Assembly (NCBI GenBank): GCA_016791005.1
Contig: JAEUNY010000057.1
Span: 1 to 64,000 of the forward strand
Source of the DNA: Zoogloeaceae bacterium
GTDB lineage: Bacteria > Pseudomonadota > Gammaproteobacteria > Burkholderiales > Rhodocyclaceae
Length of the DNA: 64,000 nucleotides
Direction of reading: 5' to 3'
Below the pieces are notes generated by a model that saw only the letters and a list, made by a program, of their open reading frames with translations, was not told the origin of the DNA and did not search any database. Both the position numbers and the translations under genes were made by a program. Shown in pieces: positions 31,725 through 42,634 of this stretch (its first letter is position 1; each line of letters begins with the position of its first letter).

Positions 31725-33827
31725 TCAGGCGGCGCCGACCATGCTCGTGACCCGGATCATGCGCGTGTCGGGCACCTCGGAATTGGCGATCACCTTTAGG
31801 TTGGGCACGGCCCGGCGCAGAAAGCGGGAAAGCAGCCAGCGCAGCGCGGGGGGCACAAGGAGCACAGGGGGCAGCCCGATGTCCTCCTGACGCTGGGCCA
31901 GCTCGGCAGTGCGGCGCAGAAGCCCGTCGGCCAGCCCCGGCTCGATGGCCCCGCCCTCGCCCCCACCCGTCGCCACCGCCTGGAGGAGGATGCGCTCCAG
32001 CCCCGGATCGAGAGCCATCACCTGGACCTCCGCATTGCCCGGGAAGAGCCCCTGGAGGATGGCCCGGCCAAGGGCCTGCCTCACCCGGCTGGTGAGTTCG
32101 AGGGGATCCTGGACCCGCGCCGAGTGTTCCGCCAGAACCTCGATGATGGTCCGCATGTCCCGAATATTGACGCCCTCCTCCAGCAGGCTCTGGAGTACGC
32201 GCTGGACCGTCGCCAGGGCGAGCTGCTTGGGCACCAGGTCCTCCACCAGCTTGGGCGCCTCCTTGCCGATGTGATCGAGCAGGGCCTGGGTTTCCTGCCG
32301 CCCCAAAAGCTCGGCGGCGTGCTGGAGGATGAGATGATTCAGGTGGGTCGCAACCACCGTGCTGGCATCCACCACCGTGTATCCCAGGGCATGGGCCTGC
32401 TCGCGCTGGCCGGCGTCGATCCAGATCGCCGGCAGGCCGAAGGCCGGGTCCTTGGTTTCGCGGCCGCTCAGCTTGCCGCTCACCCGCCCCGGGTTGATGG
32501 CCAGATATTGACCGGGGTAGGCCTCGCCGCTGCCGATCTCGACGCCCTTCAGGGCAATCCGGTAGGCATTGGGCTTCAATTCCAGGTTGTCCCGGATGTG
32601 CACCGGCGCGGCCAGGAAGCCCACGTCCTGGGCGAATTTCTTACGTAGCCCGCGGATCCGCTTGAGCAGTTCGCCATCCTGGCCCTTATCCACCATCGGG
32701 ATGAGACGGTAGCCGACTTCCAGGCCCAGCACATCCACCGGCGTAACGTCCGACCAACTGGCCTCCTGGCTCTCCGCCTGGGCCTGGGCGGCCGCCACTT
32801 TGGCCCGCTCCTCCGGCTGCGGAGCCTCAGCGGCCAGCTCAGCAAGCTTCTGGCTGCGCCGCCAGCCGATGATGGCGAAGGCGGTCGCGAGGAGGATGAA
32901 CACGAGGTTCGGCATCCCGGGGATCAGGCCCAGCACGCCCATGATGGCGGCGGTGATCATCATCACCTGGGGATTGGCGAAGAGCTGGCTGATGATCTGC
33001 CCGCCCACGTCGCCTTCATCCCCAACCCGGGAGACCACCATGCCCGCCGCGACGGAAATGATGAGGGCGGGAATCTGCGCCACCAGGCCGTCGCCGATGG
33101 TCAGCAAGGTGTAGTTGTGGGCGGCCTCGCCCAAGCCCATGTCATGCTGCATGACCCCGACGATGAGGCCGCCGATCACGTTGATGAGCATGATGAGGAT
33201 GCCCGCCACGGCATCGCCCCGCACGAACTTCGAGGCACCGTCCATGGCGCCGTAGAAGTCCGATTCGGCGGCGATCTCGCCCCGCCGGCGCTTGGCCTCC
33301 TTGTCGTCGATGAGGCCGGCGTTCATGTCGGCGTCGATGGCCATCTGCTTGCCGGGCATCGCGTCCAGGGTGAAGCGGGCCGACACCTCGGCGATCCGCC
33401 CCGCGCCCTTGGTGATCACCACGAAGTTGATCACTGTGAGGATCACGAACACCACCAGCCCTACCGCCGTGTTGCCCCCCACCAGGAAGTGGCCAAAGGC
33501 TTCGATCACCTTGCCCGCCGCATCGGGTCCGGCATGTCCTTCGAGAAGGACCACCCGGGTGGAGGCCACGTTCAGGGACAGGCGCAGCAGCGTGGTCACC
33601 AACAACACGGTGGGAAAAACAGAGAAATCCAGGGGCTTCCGGGTATACATCGACACCAGCATGACCATCACCGCCACGGCGATGTTGAAGGTGAAGAACA
33701 CGTCGAGCAGGAAGGTGGGCAGCGGCAGCACCATCATGCTCAAGATCATCACGATCAGGAGCGGTGCGGCGATCTGGCGGAGGTTCTGGGGCGAGAGCAA
33801 GGCCCGGAGATTGAAGACGTTGTTCAT
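31725..33827 (-). CDS. flhA: Flagellar export gate protein FlhA
   Basis: The 700-aa protein has eight N-terminal membrane helices (residues about 15-330) including the FHIPEP region (RFTLDAMPGKQMAIDADMNAG with following cytoplasmic loop), then the cytosolic domain that docks export chaperones (LGLEVGYRLIPMVD...). It is full length for the family and begins 15 bp after flhB. No other flagellar gene lies in the window. Confidence 0.95.
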   Translation of the reverse strand: MNNVFNLRALLSPQNLRQIAAPLLIVMILSMMVLPLPTFLLDVFFTFNIAVAVMVMLVSMYTRKPLDFSVFPTVLLVTTLLRLSLNVASTRVVLLEGHAGPDAAGKVIEAFGHFLVGGNTAVGLVVFVILTVINFVVITKGAGRIAEVSARFTLDAMPGKQMAIDADMNAGLIDDKEAKRRRGEIAAESDFYGAMDGASKFVRGDAVAGILIMLINVIGGLIVGVMQHDMGLGEAAHNYTLLTIGDGLVAQIPALIISVAAGMVVSRVGDEGDVGGQIISQLFANPQVMMITAAIMGVLGLIPGMPNLVFILLATAFAIIGWRRSQKLAELAAEAPQPEERAKVAAAQAQAESQEASWSDVTPVDVLGLEVGYRLIPMVDKGQDGELLKRIRGLRKKFAQDVGFLAAPVHIRDNLELKPNAYRIALKGVEIGSGEAYPGQYLAINPGRVSGKLSGRETKDPAFGLPAIWIDAGQREQAHALGYTVVDASTVVATHLNHLILQHAAELLGRQETQALLDHIGKEAPKLVEDLVPKQLALATVQRVLQSLLEEGVNIRDMRTIIEVLAEHSARVQDPLELTSRVRQALGRAILQGLFPGNAEVQVMALDPGLERILLQAVATGGGEGGAIEPGLADGLLRRTAELAQRQEDIGLPPVLLVPPALRWLLSRFLRRAVPNLKVIANSEVPDTRMIRVTSMVGAA

Positions 33828-33842
33828 GAGTCGTCAGGCCGG

Positions 33843-34994
33843 TCAGGTTGGGGCGTCAGCCAAAGTGGCGGGGTCAAGGTCCGGGGGAACCGGCAGGTCG
33901 GCGGGCAGTTCTGGCGGCAGGCCCCCGGCGGCCAGCCAATGGTTGAGCTGGAAGACGTAGGCCATTACCTCGGCCACCGCCGTGTAGAGGGTCGCGGGGA
34001 TGGCCTGCTCCAGCTCGCAGTGAGCGTAGAGCGCCCGGGCCAGCGGCGGCGCCTCGAGCACCGGCACCTCGTGTTCCTTGGCCAGTTCGCGGATGCGCAG
34101 CGCCACGAGATTGAGGCCCTTGGCCACCACCACCGGAGCCCCCATGCGCTCGGCGTCATATTTGAGGGCCACGGCGTAGTGGGTTGGGTTGGTCACCACC
34201 ACGTCGGCCTTGGGCACCGCCTCCATCATCCGCCGCCGCGCCATTTCCCGTTGCATGGAGCGGATGCGGGCCTTGATCTGGGGATCCCCCTCCTGCTCCT
34301 TCATTTCCTGCTTGAGCTCTTCTTTCGACATCTTGAGCTTGGAGTGGTACTGCCAGAGCTGGAAGGGCACATCGATCAGGGCCAGAAGGCCGAGGCTGGT
34401 CACGACCAGGAGGCTGGAGAAGAGAATGGTCCCGGCGAAGTCCGGCATCCCGGTCTCCAGCGGTTCGCGCATCAGGGCGAAGAGATGATCCTTTTCCCGC
34501 CAGATCGCCCAGGCGCCGATCCCGCCCACCAGGATGGACTTGAGGATCGCCTTGACCATTTCGGCGAGCCCATGCACGGAAAACATCCGTTCGAAGCCCT
34601 TGAGTGGATCCAGCCGCGTCAGGTCGGCGCTCAGCACTTTGGGTGAGAACACGGCGCCACCGAGGAGAACCGGCGCCGAGACGGCGGCGATCAGAAGAAT
34701 GAGAAAGAGCGGGAGCAGGGTGAGGAGCGCGTCGGAGAAGAGGTGGCTGAAGCTCGCCAGCATTGCCGCGCCATCGTAGGCCTCCGCCCGATCGAAACTG
34801 AGCCCCCGTTTCATCAGACCGAAGAGCCGATCCGCCACCCAATGGCCCATCACCCACAGTCCGGCCACCCCGGCCATCATCACCAGAAAGGTGGAGAGTT
34901 CCCTCGACTGGGGAACCTGGCCCTCCTCGCGCGCCTGCTCCAGGCGCCGTTGGGATGGGGCTTCCGTCTTTTCGAGATCGCTTTCTTCGGCCAA
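33843..34994 (-). CDS. flhB: Flagellar export switch protein FlhB
   Basis: The 383-aa protein has four membrane helices and a cytoplasmic domain with the self-cleaving NPTH motif (VVTNPTHYAVAL, near residue 265) that switches export specificity from rod/hook to filament proteins. The TTG at 34994 gives the canonical start MAEESDLEKTE and has GGGAG upstream; the frame continues upstream but without family resemblance. An extra ~25-residue Pro/Asp tail (LPPELPADLPVPPDLDP) extends the C-terminus. Confidence 0.93.
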   Translation of the reverse strand: MAEESDLEKTEAPSQRRLEQAREEGQVPQSRELSTFLVMMAGVAGLWVMGHWVADRLFGLMKRGLSFDRAEAYDGAAMLASFSHLFSDALLTLLPLFLILLIAAVSAPVLLGGAVFSPKVLSADLTRLDPLKGFERMFSVHGLAEMVKAILKSILVGGIGAWAIWREKDHLFALMREPLETGMPDFAGTILFSSLLVVTSLGLLALIDVPFQLWQYHSKLKMSKEELKQEMKEQEGDPQIKARIRSMQREMARRRMMEAVPKADVVVTNPTHYAVALKYDAERMGAPVVVAKGLNLVALRIRELAKEHEVPVLEAPPLARALYAHCELEQAIPATLYTAVAEVMAYVFQLNHWLAAGGLPPELPADLPVPPDLDPATLADAPT

Positions 34995-35215
34995 AGCCGA
35001 CTCCCGGGTTGATTGGCATACGCTCCCAAGCCTCGACGAGCTTGGGGAGGGTTGAGGGGAGTATCGCCCCACCCCCAGTACGGTGCCGGCCGGATTAGCG
35101 CCGAAAACCCGCGGCAATTCCCCCGAACGCCCCCGCAGATTGCCCTGTGGTTCGGCGATTTCTCAAATTCCCAGCCACCCGCTACAATTCCCATGTCATT
35201 TATTTGGCTGCTTCC

Positions 35216-35686
35216 ATGTGCCCACATCCGATTTCAGGCTGGCAACTGTTTGCCGGGCTGCTGGGTTTGATTCTGAATCCAGTGCCGGGCCTGGCCGAGA
35301 TCTACAAGTGCCCCCAGGCGGGGGGTGGCACGAGCTACCAGGAATCCCCCTGCCCCGGGGCGGGCGGGCCCGCCGCGATCCGCGTCGATCAACCTGGCGC
35401 GGAGGCCCAGGCGGCGGCGCGCCAGCGGGCCGACGCGGACGAAAAGGCGGCCCGCCACCTCGATGGGGAGTGGGCCGAACGTCGGCGGGCCGCGAATCTC
35501 GCGGCCGAGCGCCGCAATCAGGAGCGCCGGGAACATCAGGCACGCTGCGACGCTTACCTCGCCGACGCCGAGCGCCACGAGGAACACAGCCGCCGCCATG
35601 CCCGGGGCCCCGGCGGACAAGCCGCAAACAACCGCGCCGACGCGCTGCGGGCGCGTCATTTCACAGAGTGCTTCAGTCAGCGCTGA
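35216..35686 (+). CDS. DUF4124 periplasmic protein
   Basis: The 156-aa protein has a signal peptide (LFAGLLGLILNPVPGLA) and the DUF4124 core EIYKCPQAGGGTSYQESPC just after it. The remainder is a charged, probably coiled-coil tail (RRRAANLAAERRNQERRE) ending with two cysteines. Function of the family is unknown. ATG at 35216 opens the signal peptide; a longer in-frame GTG/ATG upstream is less likely. Confidence 0.8.
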   Translation: MCPHPISGWQLFAGLLGLILNPVPGLAEIYKCPQAGGGTSYQESPCPGAGGPAAIRVDQPGAEAQAAARQRADADEKAARHLDGEWAERRRAANLAAERRNQERREHQARCDAYLADAERHEEHSRRHARGPGGQAANNRADALRARHFTECFSQR

Positions 35687-35781
35687 CGCCCGTAACGCAA
35701 GCCTGAACCGCCTCCCGACGAGGGTCCCGGGCTGGATGGCGATGCTAGAATGGGCGCCTCCTCGGCTTTTCCTCCGCCACC

Positions 35782-36630
35782 ATGATCCAGCCCGAACAGC
35801 TCCGCGTCGAAATTCAGCGCACGGTCGCCGCCGCCCTCGCCGAGGACATCGGAACGGGAGACCTGACCGCCAGGCTGATTCCCGAGAATATTGCCGCCCG
35901 TGGGCGGGTGATCACTCGGGAGGCGGCGGTGATCTGCGGCACCGGCTGGTTCGACGCCGCCTTCGAGGCCATCGACCCTTCCGCCGCGGTCCTGTGGCGG
36001 GTCCAGGACGGCGACCACGTCGAAGCCGGCGCCGTGCTATGCGATGTCATGGCCACGGCCCGGGCCTTGCTGACCGCCGAGCGTTCGGGGCTCAATTTCC
36101 TGCAACTCCTCTCCGGCACCGCCACCCTCACCCGTCGCTACGTTGAGGCTGTCGCCGGCACCCGCGCGGCCATCGTCGATACGCGCAAGACCCTGCCTGG
36201 CCTGCGCCTCGCCCAGAAATATGCGGTCACCGTGGGGGGGGGCACGAATCACCGGCTCGGCCTGTACGACGGAATCCTGATCAAGGAAAACCACATCATA
36301 GCCGCCGGCAGCATCACGCTGGCGCTCGAGTCCGCCCGAAAAATCGCCCCGTCCAACGTGTTCATCCAGGTCGAAGTGGAAAGCCTCGATCAGCTGGAGG
36401 AAGCCCTCCAGGCCGGCGCCACCATGATCCTGCTGGACAACATGACCCTGGAGCAGATGAGCGATGCGGTTCGAATCACCGCCGGCCGGGCGGCCCTGGA
36501 AGCCTCCGGCGGGGTGAATCTGGACCGAGTGCGGGCCATCGCAGAGACCGGCGTGGACCGGATCTCCATCGGCAGCCTGACCAAGGACGTGCGGGCCATC
36601 GACCTGTCCCTGCGCCACGTCGAGGAATGA
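35782..36630 (+). CDS. nadC: Nicotinate-nucleotide pyrophosphorylase (quinolinate phosphoribosyltransferase)
   Basis: The 282-aa enzyme converts quinolinate and PRPP to nicotinate mononucleotide in NAD synthesis. Active-site motifs: TRKTLPGLR near residue 133, [12 protein letters not shown] near 152, KENH near 172, EVE near 195 and LLDNM near 215. Full family length. It is not next to nadA or nadB. Confidence 0.96.
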   Translation: MIQPEQLRVEIQRTVAAALAEDIGTGDLTARLIPENIAARGRVITREAAVICGTGWFDAAFEAIDPSAAVLWRVQDGDHVEAGAVLCDVMATARALLTAERSGLNFLQLLSGTATLTRRYVEAVAGTRAAIVDTRKTLPGLRLAQKYAVTVGGGTNHRLGLYDGILIKENHIIAAGSITLALESARKIAPSNVFIQVEVESLDQLEEALQAGATMILLDNMTLEQMSDAVRITAGRAALEASGGVNLDRVRAIAETGVDRISIGSLTKDVRAIDLSLRHVEE

Positions 36631-36700
36631 GCGGCCCGTAGCTTGTGTTGCGCCCCCCCGAGCGATATAAGACTGCCACGAACCGTCCGGAGCCCCGCGC

Positions 36701-36838
36701 ATGCTGTTTGCCCTCTACTATGTCGTAGCCCTGACGATTCTGATTCTTCATTTCACTGGTTTTCTGGCCCGCCGCAACCTCGAATGGCTGGTCTATCTTG
36801 TCGCCCTCACGGTCTTCCCGGCCGTGATCTACCTCTAG
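36701..36838 (+). CDS. Small two-helix membrane protein
   Basis: A 45-aa hydrophobic product with helices LFALYYVVALTILILHFTGF and WLVYLVALTVFPAVIYL joined by a basic turn (ARRNLE), a positive-inside hairpin. GGAG lies 8 nt before the ATG. No family is recognised. Its 3' end overlaps the convergent gene below by 32 bp. Confidence 0.5.
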   Translation: MLFALYYVVALTILILHFTGFLARRNLEWLVYLVALTVFPAVIYL

Positions 36839-37268
36839 CCGACCGCCCCAGGCCCACGACCAGTACGCCGGCCCCGACCATCTGCACGAGATGAAATAGC
36901 CCGTTGTGATCGACGGGCCGAAACGCCGCAAGCGACCAGGCCGCAGCCTGCACAGCGCCGCCCAGGATCTGCAGCGCAATGGCGGCGCCAACGAAGAAAG
37001 ATGCGGTGAGTCCGAGGGCAAGGTGGATGCCGTGCCACCACGCGGCGAGGTCCCCCGCCGGCCATTTCAGCCCATGGGCGACGGCTCCCAACCCGGCGCC
37101 GACCCCCATGGAAAAGAGCGCCGCTGACCATAGCCCTCCCCGCACACCAGGCCGGCGTAAAGCGCGGCGTCCACGCCAGGACAGGCCGAGTGCAAGCAGG
37201 GCGAGCAGCGCATCCGTGAGGGCGGTGGTGCGTTCGAGCGGGCTATCGACCCAGGAAATATCGACCAT
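36807..37268 (-). CDS. Unknown integral membrane protein
   Basis: The 153-aa product has four to five predicted helices (for example ALTDALLALLALGL, WSAALFSMGVGAGLGAVAHGL, HLALGLTASFFVGAAIALQIL, LVQMVGAGVLVVGL). The ATG at 37268 is chosen; an ATG at 37316 would add 16 residues and overlap thrC by 17 bp, hinting at coupling either way. No function can be given. Confidence 0.6.
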   Translation of the reverse strand: MVDISWVDSPLERTTALTDALLALLALGLSWRGRRALRRPGVRGGLWSAALFSMGVGAGLGAVAHGLKWPAGDLAAWWHGIHLALGLTASFFVGAAIALQILGGAVQAAAWSLAAFRPVDHNGLFHLVQMVGAGVLVVGLGRSARGRSRPGRP

Positions 37269-37299
37269 GCGGCGCGGCAGGTCTCCCTGACCGCGCGGG

Positions 37300-38742
37300 T
37301 CACTGACCGCCTTCAATCTCCCGGGCCAGATAGGCCTTGATCGCCGCCGTATCGACCGCCATCACCTCGCAGCGCTGGGGCAGGGATTCGATGTTGGCCA
37401 GATCCGCCGGGCGCTCCGGCTCGCGCCCGAGGGCCTCGCGGATGGTGGCCTCGAACTTGGCCGGCAGCGCCGTTTCCAGAACGAGCATCGGAATGCCCTC
37501 AACCCGATGTTCCTGAGCCACCTTGAGGCCATCGGCGGTGTGGGTGTCGATCATCACGCCGTAGCGCTCGAAGGTCGCGCGGATCGTCGCCAGGCGATCG
37601 GCATGGCTGCTGCACCCCGAGGCGAAGCCAAACTCGGCCAGCCGCGCCCAGTGCGGCGTATCGCGCAGATCGAAGGCGCTTCCGGCATCGACCTTGGCCC
37701 ACAATTCCCGCACCGTCGCCGGGTCTCGCCCTACCAGATCGAACACGAAGCGCTCGAAATTCGAGGCCTTGGAGATGTCCATCGAGGGGCTGGAGGTAGC
37801 GTAGGTCTCGGCGGTCTTGCGCGGGCGATACACCCCGGTGCGGAAGAACTCGTCCAGCACGTCATTTTCGTTGGTGGCACACACCAGCTGGGCAATGGGC
37901 AACCCCATCATGCGGGCAATGTGGCCGGCGCAGATGTTGCCGAAGTTGCCCGACGGCACGGCGAAGGCCACCTGCTGGTCGCTGGATGACGTGGCGGCGA
38001 GGTAGGCCTTGAAGTAATAGACGATCTGGGCGGCGACCCGCGCCCAATTGATGGAATTCACCGCGCCGATCTTGTATTGGGCCTTGAAAGCAGCGTCATT
38101 GGAGACGGCCTTCACCACATCCTGCGCGTCGTCGAACATTCCGCGCACGGCGATGTTGTAGATATTTGGATCCTGCAGTGAGTACATCTGGGCCCGCTGG
38201 AAGGGGCTCATCAGGCCGTGGGGCGAGAGCATGAAGACCCGCACACCGTGCTTGCCGCGCATGGCGTATTCCGCCGCCGAACCCGTATCGCCCGACGTCG
38301 CGCCCAGGATGTTGATCTCCTCGCCGCGCTGGTCCAGCACGTATTCGAAGAGGTTGCCCAGGAGCTGCATGGCCATGTCTTTGAAGGCCAGGGTAGGGCC
38401 GTTCGACAGCTCGACCAACGCCAGCTTGCCCGGCTCCAGCCAATGGACGGGGGTGATGTCGGCCGGGTCGTCCCCTGGGCGGGCATGACAATAAACCTCG
38501 GCCCGGTAAGTCTTGTCACACAACGCCTTGAGATCGGCCGGCGGAATGTCGTCGATGAAGCGCGATAGGATGGCGAAGGCGAGATCGGCGTAAGAGAGCG
38601 ACCGCCAGGCGTCGAGCTCCGCCTGCCCGATCCTGGGATAGGACTCGGGCAGGTAGAGGCCGCCGTCGGGGGCAAGCCCGCCGAGGAGGATGTCGCAGAA
38701 CGGTAGTGCAGGAGACTGGCCCCGGGTGGAGAGATAGCGCAT
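37300..38742 (-). CDS. thrC: Threonine synthase
   Basis: The 480-aa PLP enzyme makes threonine from O-phosphohomoserine. The lysine motif NGPTLAFKDMAMQLLG is near residue 108; ILGATSGDTGSAA binds phosphate near 150; AVPSGNFGN follows near 268. The start MRYLSTRGQ is typical. It belongs with hom, from which it is separated by a chemoreceptor gene. Confidence 0.96.
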   Translation of the reverse strand: MRYLSTRGQSPALPFCDILLGGLAPDGGLYLPESYPRIGQAELDAWRSLSYADLAFAILSRFIDDIPPADLKALCDKTYRAEVYCHARPGDDPADITPVHWLEPGKLALVELSNGPTLAFKDMAMQLLGNLFEYVLDQRGEEINILGATSGDTGSAAEYAMRGKHGVRVFMLSPHGLMSPFQRAQMYSLQDPNIYNIAVRGMFDDAQDVVKAVSNDAAFKAQYKIGAVNSINWARVAAQIVYYFKAYLAATSSSDQQVAFAVPSGNFGNICAGHIARMMGLPIAQLVCATNENDVLDEFFRTGVYRPRKTAETYATSSPSMDISKASNFERFVFDLVGRDPATVRELWAKVDAGSAFDLRDTPHWARLAEFGFASGCSSHADRLATIRATFERYGVMIDTHTADGLKVAQEHRVEGIPMLVLETALPAKFEATIREALGREPERPADLANIESLPQRCEVMAVDTAAIKAYLAREIEGGQ

Positions 38743-38791
38743 ATCGATCGTGAGTCAGAAATGAAACGACATGGCGGGGCCCTCCCCGCCG

Positions 38792-39928
38792 TCAATGGCC
38801 TCGGTGCGGATTCGGCCCGTGGCACAAAACCGCCGGATCGGAGGCGGCCACGTCCTCCATCCGCTGAAGATTATCAAGCACCGCCAGGCTTGCCCGCTCC
38901 ATAGCTTCGAGGTGGGCCAGGGTATCCTCGGCCAAACCTTCCTGGTAGCATTCCAGTGCTTTGACGCCATGACGATGCACCTCGGCATGGGGGCTTTCGA
39001 TCTCGCGGAATCCTGAAAGCTTGCTGAAACAAGCCCGGCCCTCACCTTCGTAATACCACTTGCCCAGCCGACAGGTGCGGTGGGAGGAGATATCCGCCGG
39101 GTTGAGGTCGATCACGCCGAAAATGGCAAGATAGATGCGGAATTTGAAGACGATGTGGTCAATCTTGGCCACTTCGGCAAAGCTGCGCAACGCCCCCGCG
39201 GCAATCACCCCTTCCATCTGGCGGGACAAACCGGTCAAACGGGCCATGTCCTGGGTGGCCTTTTCACCGCGCTCGCTGTACTGGCTCGAGGCCTGGGCGA
39301 GTTTTTCCATGGCCGCCTTGGCCTGAGCGGAATCCTCTCGAATCCGCGATACCAGACCGGTAATGTCCTTGGTGGCCCTGGAGGTCCGCTCGGCCAGCTT
39401 GCGCACTTCGTCGGCCACCACGGCAAAGCCACGCCCTGCCTCCCCGGCACGGGCGGCCTCCACCGCCGCGTTGAGGGCCAGAAGGTTGGTCTGGTCGGCG
39501 ATCTCGTTGATGAGTTGCACGATGGAGGTGATCTCCCGCGCCCGCTGGGCCAAGACCTCGACCTCGCCGGCCGAGGCGGCCGAATCGTCGGCCAGCCGCC
39601 GCAGGCTCTGGGCAATCTCGGTGGTGGCATGGCTGCTCAAGGTAGACACCTCGGCCGCCTCCACCGCTCGGCCCTTTTCATCCCGCAGGATCACCGCCAT
39701 CGCGGCGAGGGACGTCTGAGCACTGCCCAGAGAATCGCCAAAAAGGGACATTTGCTGGATCACCCGCCCAACGGTGCTGGCATCCTCGCGCAGACGCTCG
39801 TTTTCCTCGCGCAGTTCAGCGATCTCGGCCTGGGCGGCCGCCAGCTCTTCCCTCAATGCGGCCATCTGGTCGTGGGTCTCGACAACCCGCAAATCCCTTG
39901 TCGCTTCTTTCCTGCCGAACATGCCCAT
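38792..39928 (-). CDS. Soluble methyl-accepting protein with CZB zinc-binding domain
   Basis: The 378-aa cytoplasmic chemoreceptor has an N-terminal coiled coil (residues 18-48), a methyl-accepting signalling hairpin ([21 protein letters not shown] near residue 155, [16 protein letters not shown] near 180) and a C-terminal CZB domain ([33 protein letters not shown]) with the His3Cys zinc site. No membrane segment. CZB receptors sense zinc-linked oxidants such as hypochlorite in studied cases. No che genes are nearby. Confidence 0.88.
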   Translation of the reverse strand: MGMFGRKEATRDLRVVETHDQMAALREELAAAQAEIAELREENERLREDASTVGRVIQQMSLFGDSLGSAQTSLAAMAVILRDEKGRAVEAAEVSTLSSHATTEIAQSLRRLADDSAASAGEVEVLAQRAREITSIVQLINEIADQTNLLALNAAVEAARAGEAGRGFAVVADEVRKLAERTSRATKDITGLVSRIREDSAQAKAAMEKLAQASSQYSERGEKATQDMARLTGLSRQMEGVIAAGALRSFAEVAKIDHIVFKFRIYLAIFGVIDLNPADISSHRTCRLGKWYYEGEGRACFSKLSGFREIESPHAEVHRHGVKALECYQEGLAEDTLAHLEAMERASLAVLDNLQRMEDVAASDPAVLCHGPNPHRGH

Positions 39929-39959
39929 CGCTTCGCTCCTGGTGAAATGGATGGGGCGA

Positions 39960-41273
39960 TCAGGCCAACTCCTCCCGACGCAGACGGATGACCTTGCCCA
40001 GCACGGCCGGCAGGGCTTCGATCTCGCCGATGGCGGCGTTCATGCTCTTCTCGACGGTCACGTGGGTGAGGATGATGATGTCCGTCTGGGCCTCACCTTC
40101 TCCCGGTTGCCGCTGCAGCATGGCATCGATCGAAATGGTCTTGTCCGCCAGGATCCGGGTGATGTCGGCCAGCACCCCTGGCTTGTCCTGAACCCGCAGA
40201 CGCAGGTAATAGGACGTGACGCATTCCCCCATCGGCAGGACCTGGAGATCCTTGAGCTGATCGGGCTGGAAAGCCAGATGCGGCACGCGATGCTCGGGGT
40301 CGGCGGTGTGGAGCCGCGTCACATCCACCAGATCTGCGATGACGGCGCTTCCGGTCGGCTCGGCCCCCGCGCCCTTGCCGTAGTAGAGCGTAGCCCCCAC
40401 GGCGTCGCCCTGCACGAGCACGGCGTTCATGGCGCCCTCCACGTTGGCGAGCAAGCGCTTGGCGGGAATCAGCGTGGGGTGCACCCGCAGCTCGAAGCCG
40501 TCCTGGCGCAGCTTGGCAATCCCCAGGAGCTTGATCCGGTATCCCAGTTGCTCGGCGTACTGGATGTCCGCGGCCTCGAGCTTGCTGATCCCCTCGATGT
40601 GGGCGCGCTCAAACTGAATGGGCACGCCGAAGGCAATGGAGCCCATGAGGGTGGCCTTGTGGGCCGCGTCCACCCCCTCGATGTCGAAGGTCGGGTCCGC
40701 CTCGGCGTAGCCCAGGGCCTGGGCTTCCTTGAGGACGTCGGCAAAGGGCAGGCCCTTGTCGCGCATCTCGGAGAGGATGAAGTTGGTGGTGCCGTTGATG
40801 ATCCCGGCAATCCACTGGATCCGGTTTGCCGAGAGGCCCTCCCGCAACGCCTTGATGATGGGAATGCCACCGGCCACGGCGGCTTCGAAAGCCACCATCA
40901 CGCCCTTTTTCTGGGCGGCGGCGAAAATCTCATTGCCATGCACCGCCAGGAGCGCCTTGTTGGCTGTGACTACGTGCTTGCCATGCTCGATGGCGGCGAG
41001 CACCAGTTCCTTCGCCACGCCGTAGCCACCGATGAGTTCCACGACGATGTCGATGTCCGGATCCCGCACGACAGCATAGGCGTCATCGGTCACCCGGGCG
41101 CCCGTGCCCTCGGTGACCCGACGGGCGAGTTCCAGGTTTTTGTCGGCCACGGCGGTGATGCGGATCGGCCGGCCGGCCCGGCGGGTGATTTCCGCCTCGT
41201 TGCGATTGAGGACGGTAAAGGTGCCGCCACCGACGGTACCGATGCCGAGAAGTCCAACGTTGATGGGTTTCAT
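39960..41273 (-). CDS. hom: Homoserine dehydrogenase
   Basis: The 437-aa enzyme reduces aspartate semialdehyde to homoserine. N-terminal NAD(P)-binding [13 protein letters not shown], catalytic-domain motifs [18 protein letters not shown] and [11 protein letters not shown], and a C-terminal ACT domain ([18 protein letters not shown], residues about 350-425) for threonine feedback. A monofunctional enzyme, not fused to aspartokinase. Confidence 0.96.
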   Translation of the reverse strand: MKPINVGLLGIGTVGGGTFTVLNRNEAEITRRAGRPIRITAVADKNLELARRVTEGTGARVTDDAYAVVRDPDIDIVVELIGGYGVAKELVLAAIEHGKHVVTANKALLAVHGNEIFAAAQKKGVMVAFEAAVAGGIPIIKALREGLSANRIQWIAGIINGTTNFILSEMRDKGLPFADVLKEAQALGYAEADPTFDIEGVDAAHKATLMGSIAFGVPIQFERAHIEGISKLEAADIQYAEQLGYRIKLLGIAKLRQDGFELRVHPTLIPAKRLLANVEGAMNAVLVQGDAVGATLYYGKGAGAEPTGSAVIADLVDVTRLHTADPEHRVPHLAFQPDQLKDLQVLPMGECVTSYYLRLRVQDKPGVLADITRILADKTISIDAMLQRQPGEGEAQTDIIILTHVTVEKSMNAAIGEIEALPAVLGKVIRLRREELA

Positions 41274-41344
41274 GGTCTGAGTCGAATGAGAGGTTCAGGT
41301 GAGATCAGGAGACGGCGGTCCGAACATTCCGGGCCCGCCAACGG

Positions 41345-42634
41345 TCAGGTTCCGTGGCGCTTGCGGTAATTGGCCAGAAAGCGGGCGATGCGGGCAATGG
41401 CATCCCGCAGGTCGTCTTCGTGGGGGAGGAAGACCAGGCGGAAGTGGTCGGGATCGGGCCAGTTGAAGCCGCTGCCCTGCACCAGCAGCACTCGCTCCTC
41501 CCGCAAAAGTTCGGCGATGAACTCCTGGTCATCGGCAATCGGATAGACCTTGGGATCGAGCCGAGGAAACATGTATAGCGTCGCCTGGGGTTTGACGCAG
41601 GACACCCCGGGAATCGCGGTGATGAGGGCGTGGGCCAGGTCCCGCTGGCGGCGCATGCGGCCCCCTTCGGCCACCAGATCGTCGATGCTCTGGTAGCCGC
41701 CCAGGGCGGTCTGGATGGCGTACTGGCCAGGCACGTTCGCGCACAGGCGCATCGAGGCCAGCATGTTCAGCCCCTCGATGTAATCCTGGGCGTGGCGCTT
41801 GTCCCCCGACACGACCATCCAGCCAGCACGGTAGCCACAGGAGCGGTAGTTCTTCGACAAACCGTTGAAGACGATGGTCAGGACATCCTCCGACAGCGCC
41901 GCCACGGAGGTGTGGGTTGCCCCGTCATAGAGGACCTTGTCATAGACCTCGTCGGCGTAGAGGATCAGCCCGTGCTGACGAGCGAGATCCACCATGCCCT
42001 GCAGGATGGCATCCGGATAGAGTGCCCCCGTCGGATTATTGGGATTGATGATGACGATGGCCCGAGTGCGGGACGTGATCTTGCCCCGGATGTCGTCCAG
42101 ATCGGGCAGCCAACCCGCCAATTCGTCACAGAGGTAATGGACCGGCGTTCCTCCCGAGAGGCTCACGGCGGCGGTCCACAAAGGATAGTCCGGCGCCGGC
42201 ACGAGCACTTCGTCCCCCGGATTGAGGAGCGCGTTCATCGCCATCACGATGAGTTCCGACACCCCGTTGCCCACGTAGATGTCCTCCAGCGTGACGCCGC
42301 GAATCTGCTTCTGCTGGGTGTAATGCATGATCGCCTTGCGTGCAGCGAAAATGCCTTTCGAATCGGAATACCCCGCCGCGTTGGGCAGGTTGCGGATCAT
42401 GTCGAGCTGGATCTCTTCCGGCGCATCGAAGCCGAAGGCGGCGAGGTTGCCGATGTTGAGCTTGATGATCTTGTGTCCCTCGTCCTCCATCTGCTTGGCG
42501 GCGGCCAGGACCGGCCCCCGGATGTCGTAGCAGACGTTGGCGAGCTTGTCGGCCTTGCGAACCGGCTGCCGCAACTTGAGAGCCTCGCTATCCGGCTGGG
42601 GTGTGGCCACGCGCAACTCCGGCTTTCCGCTCAT
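41345..42634 (-). CDS. alaA: Glutamate-pyruvate aminotransferase AlaA
   Basis: The 429-aa fold-type I aminotransferase resembles E. coli AlaA (YfbQ): [32 protein letters not shown], and GLSKNYR carrying the PLP lysine near residue 260. It makes alanine from pyruvate and glutamate. The ATG at 42634 lies in an ATGA overlap with alaC. Extending the frame further upstream is not supported. Confidence 0.9.
   Translation of the reverse strand: MSGKPELRVATPQPDSEALKLRQPVRKADKLANVCYDIRGPVLAAAKQMEDEGHKIIKLNIGNLAAFGFDAPEEIQLDMIRNLPNAAGYSDSKGIFAARKAIMHYTQQKQIRGVTLEDIYVGNGVSELIVMAMNALLNPGDEVLVPAPDYPLWTAAVSLSGGTPVHYLCDELAGWLPDLDDIRGKITSRTRAIVIINPNNPTGALYPDAILQGMVDLARQHGLILYADEVYDKVLYDGATHTSVAALSEDVLTIVFNGLSKNYRSCGYRAGWMVVSGDKRHAQDYIEGLNMLASMRLCANVPGQYAIQTALGGYQSIDDLVAEGGRMRRQRDLAHALITAIPGVSCVKPQATLYMFPRLDPKVYPIADDQEFIAELLREERVLLVQGSGFNWPDPDHFRLVFLPHEDDLRDAIARIARFLANYRKRHGT

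Noticed and set aside
39774..41369. A 531-codon plus-strand open frame opposite hom
   Set aside because: Shadow of hom, whose motifs are complete on the minus strand.
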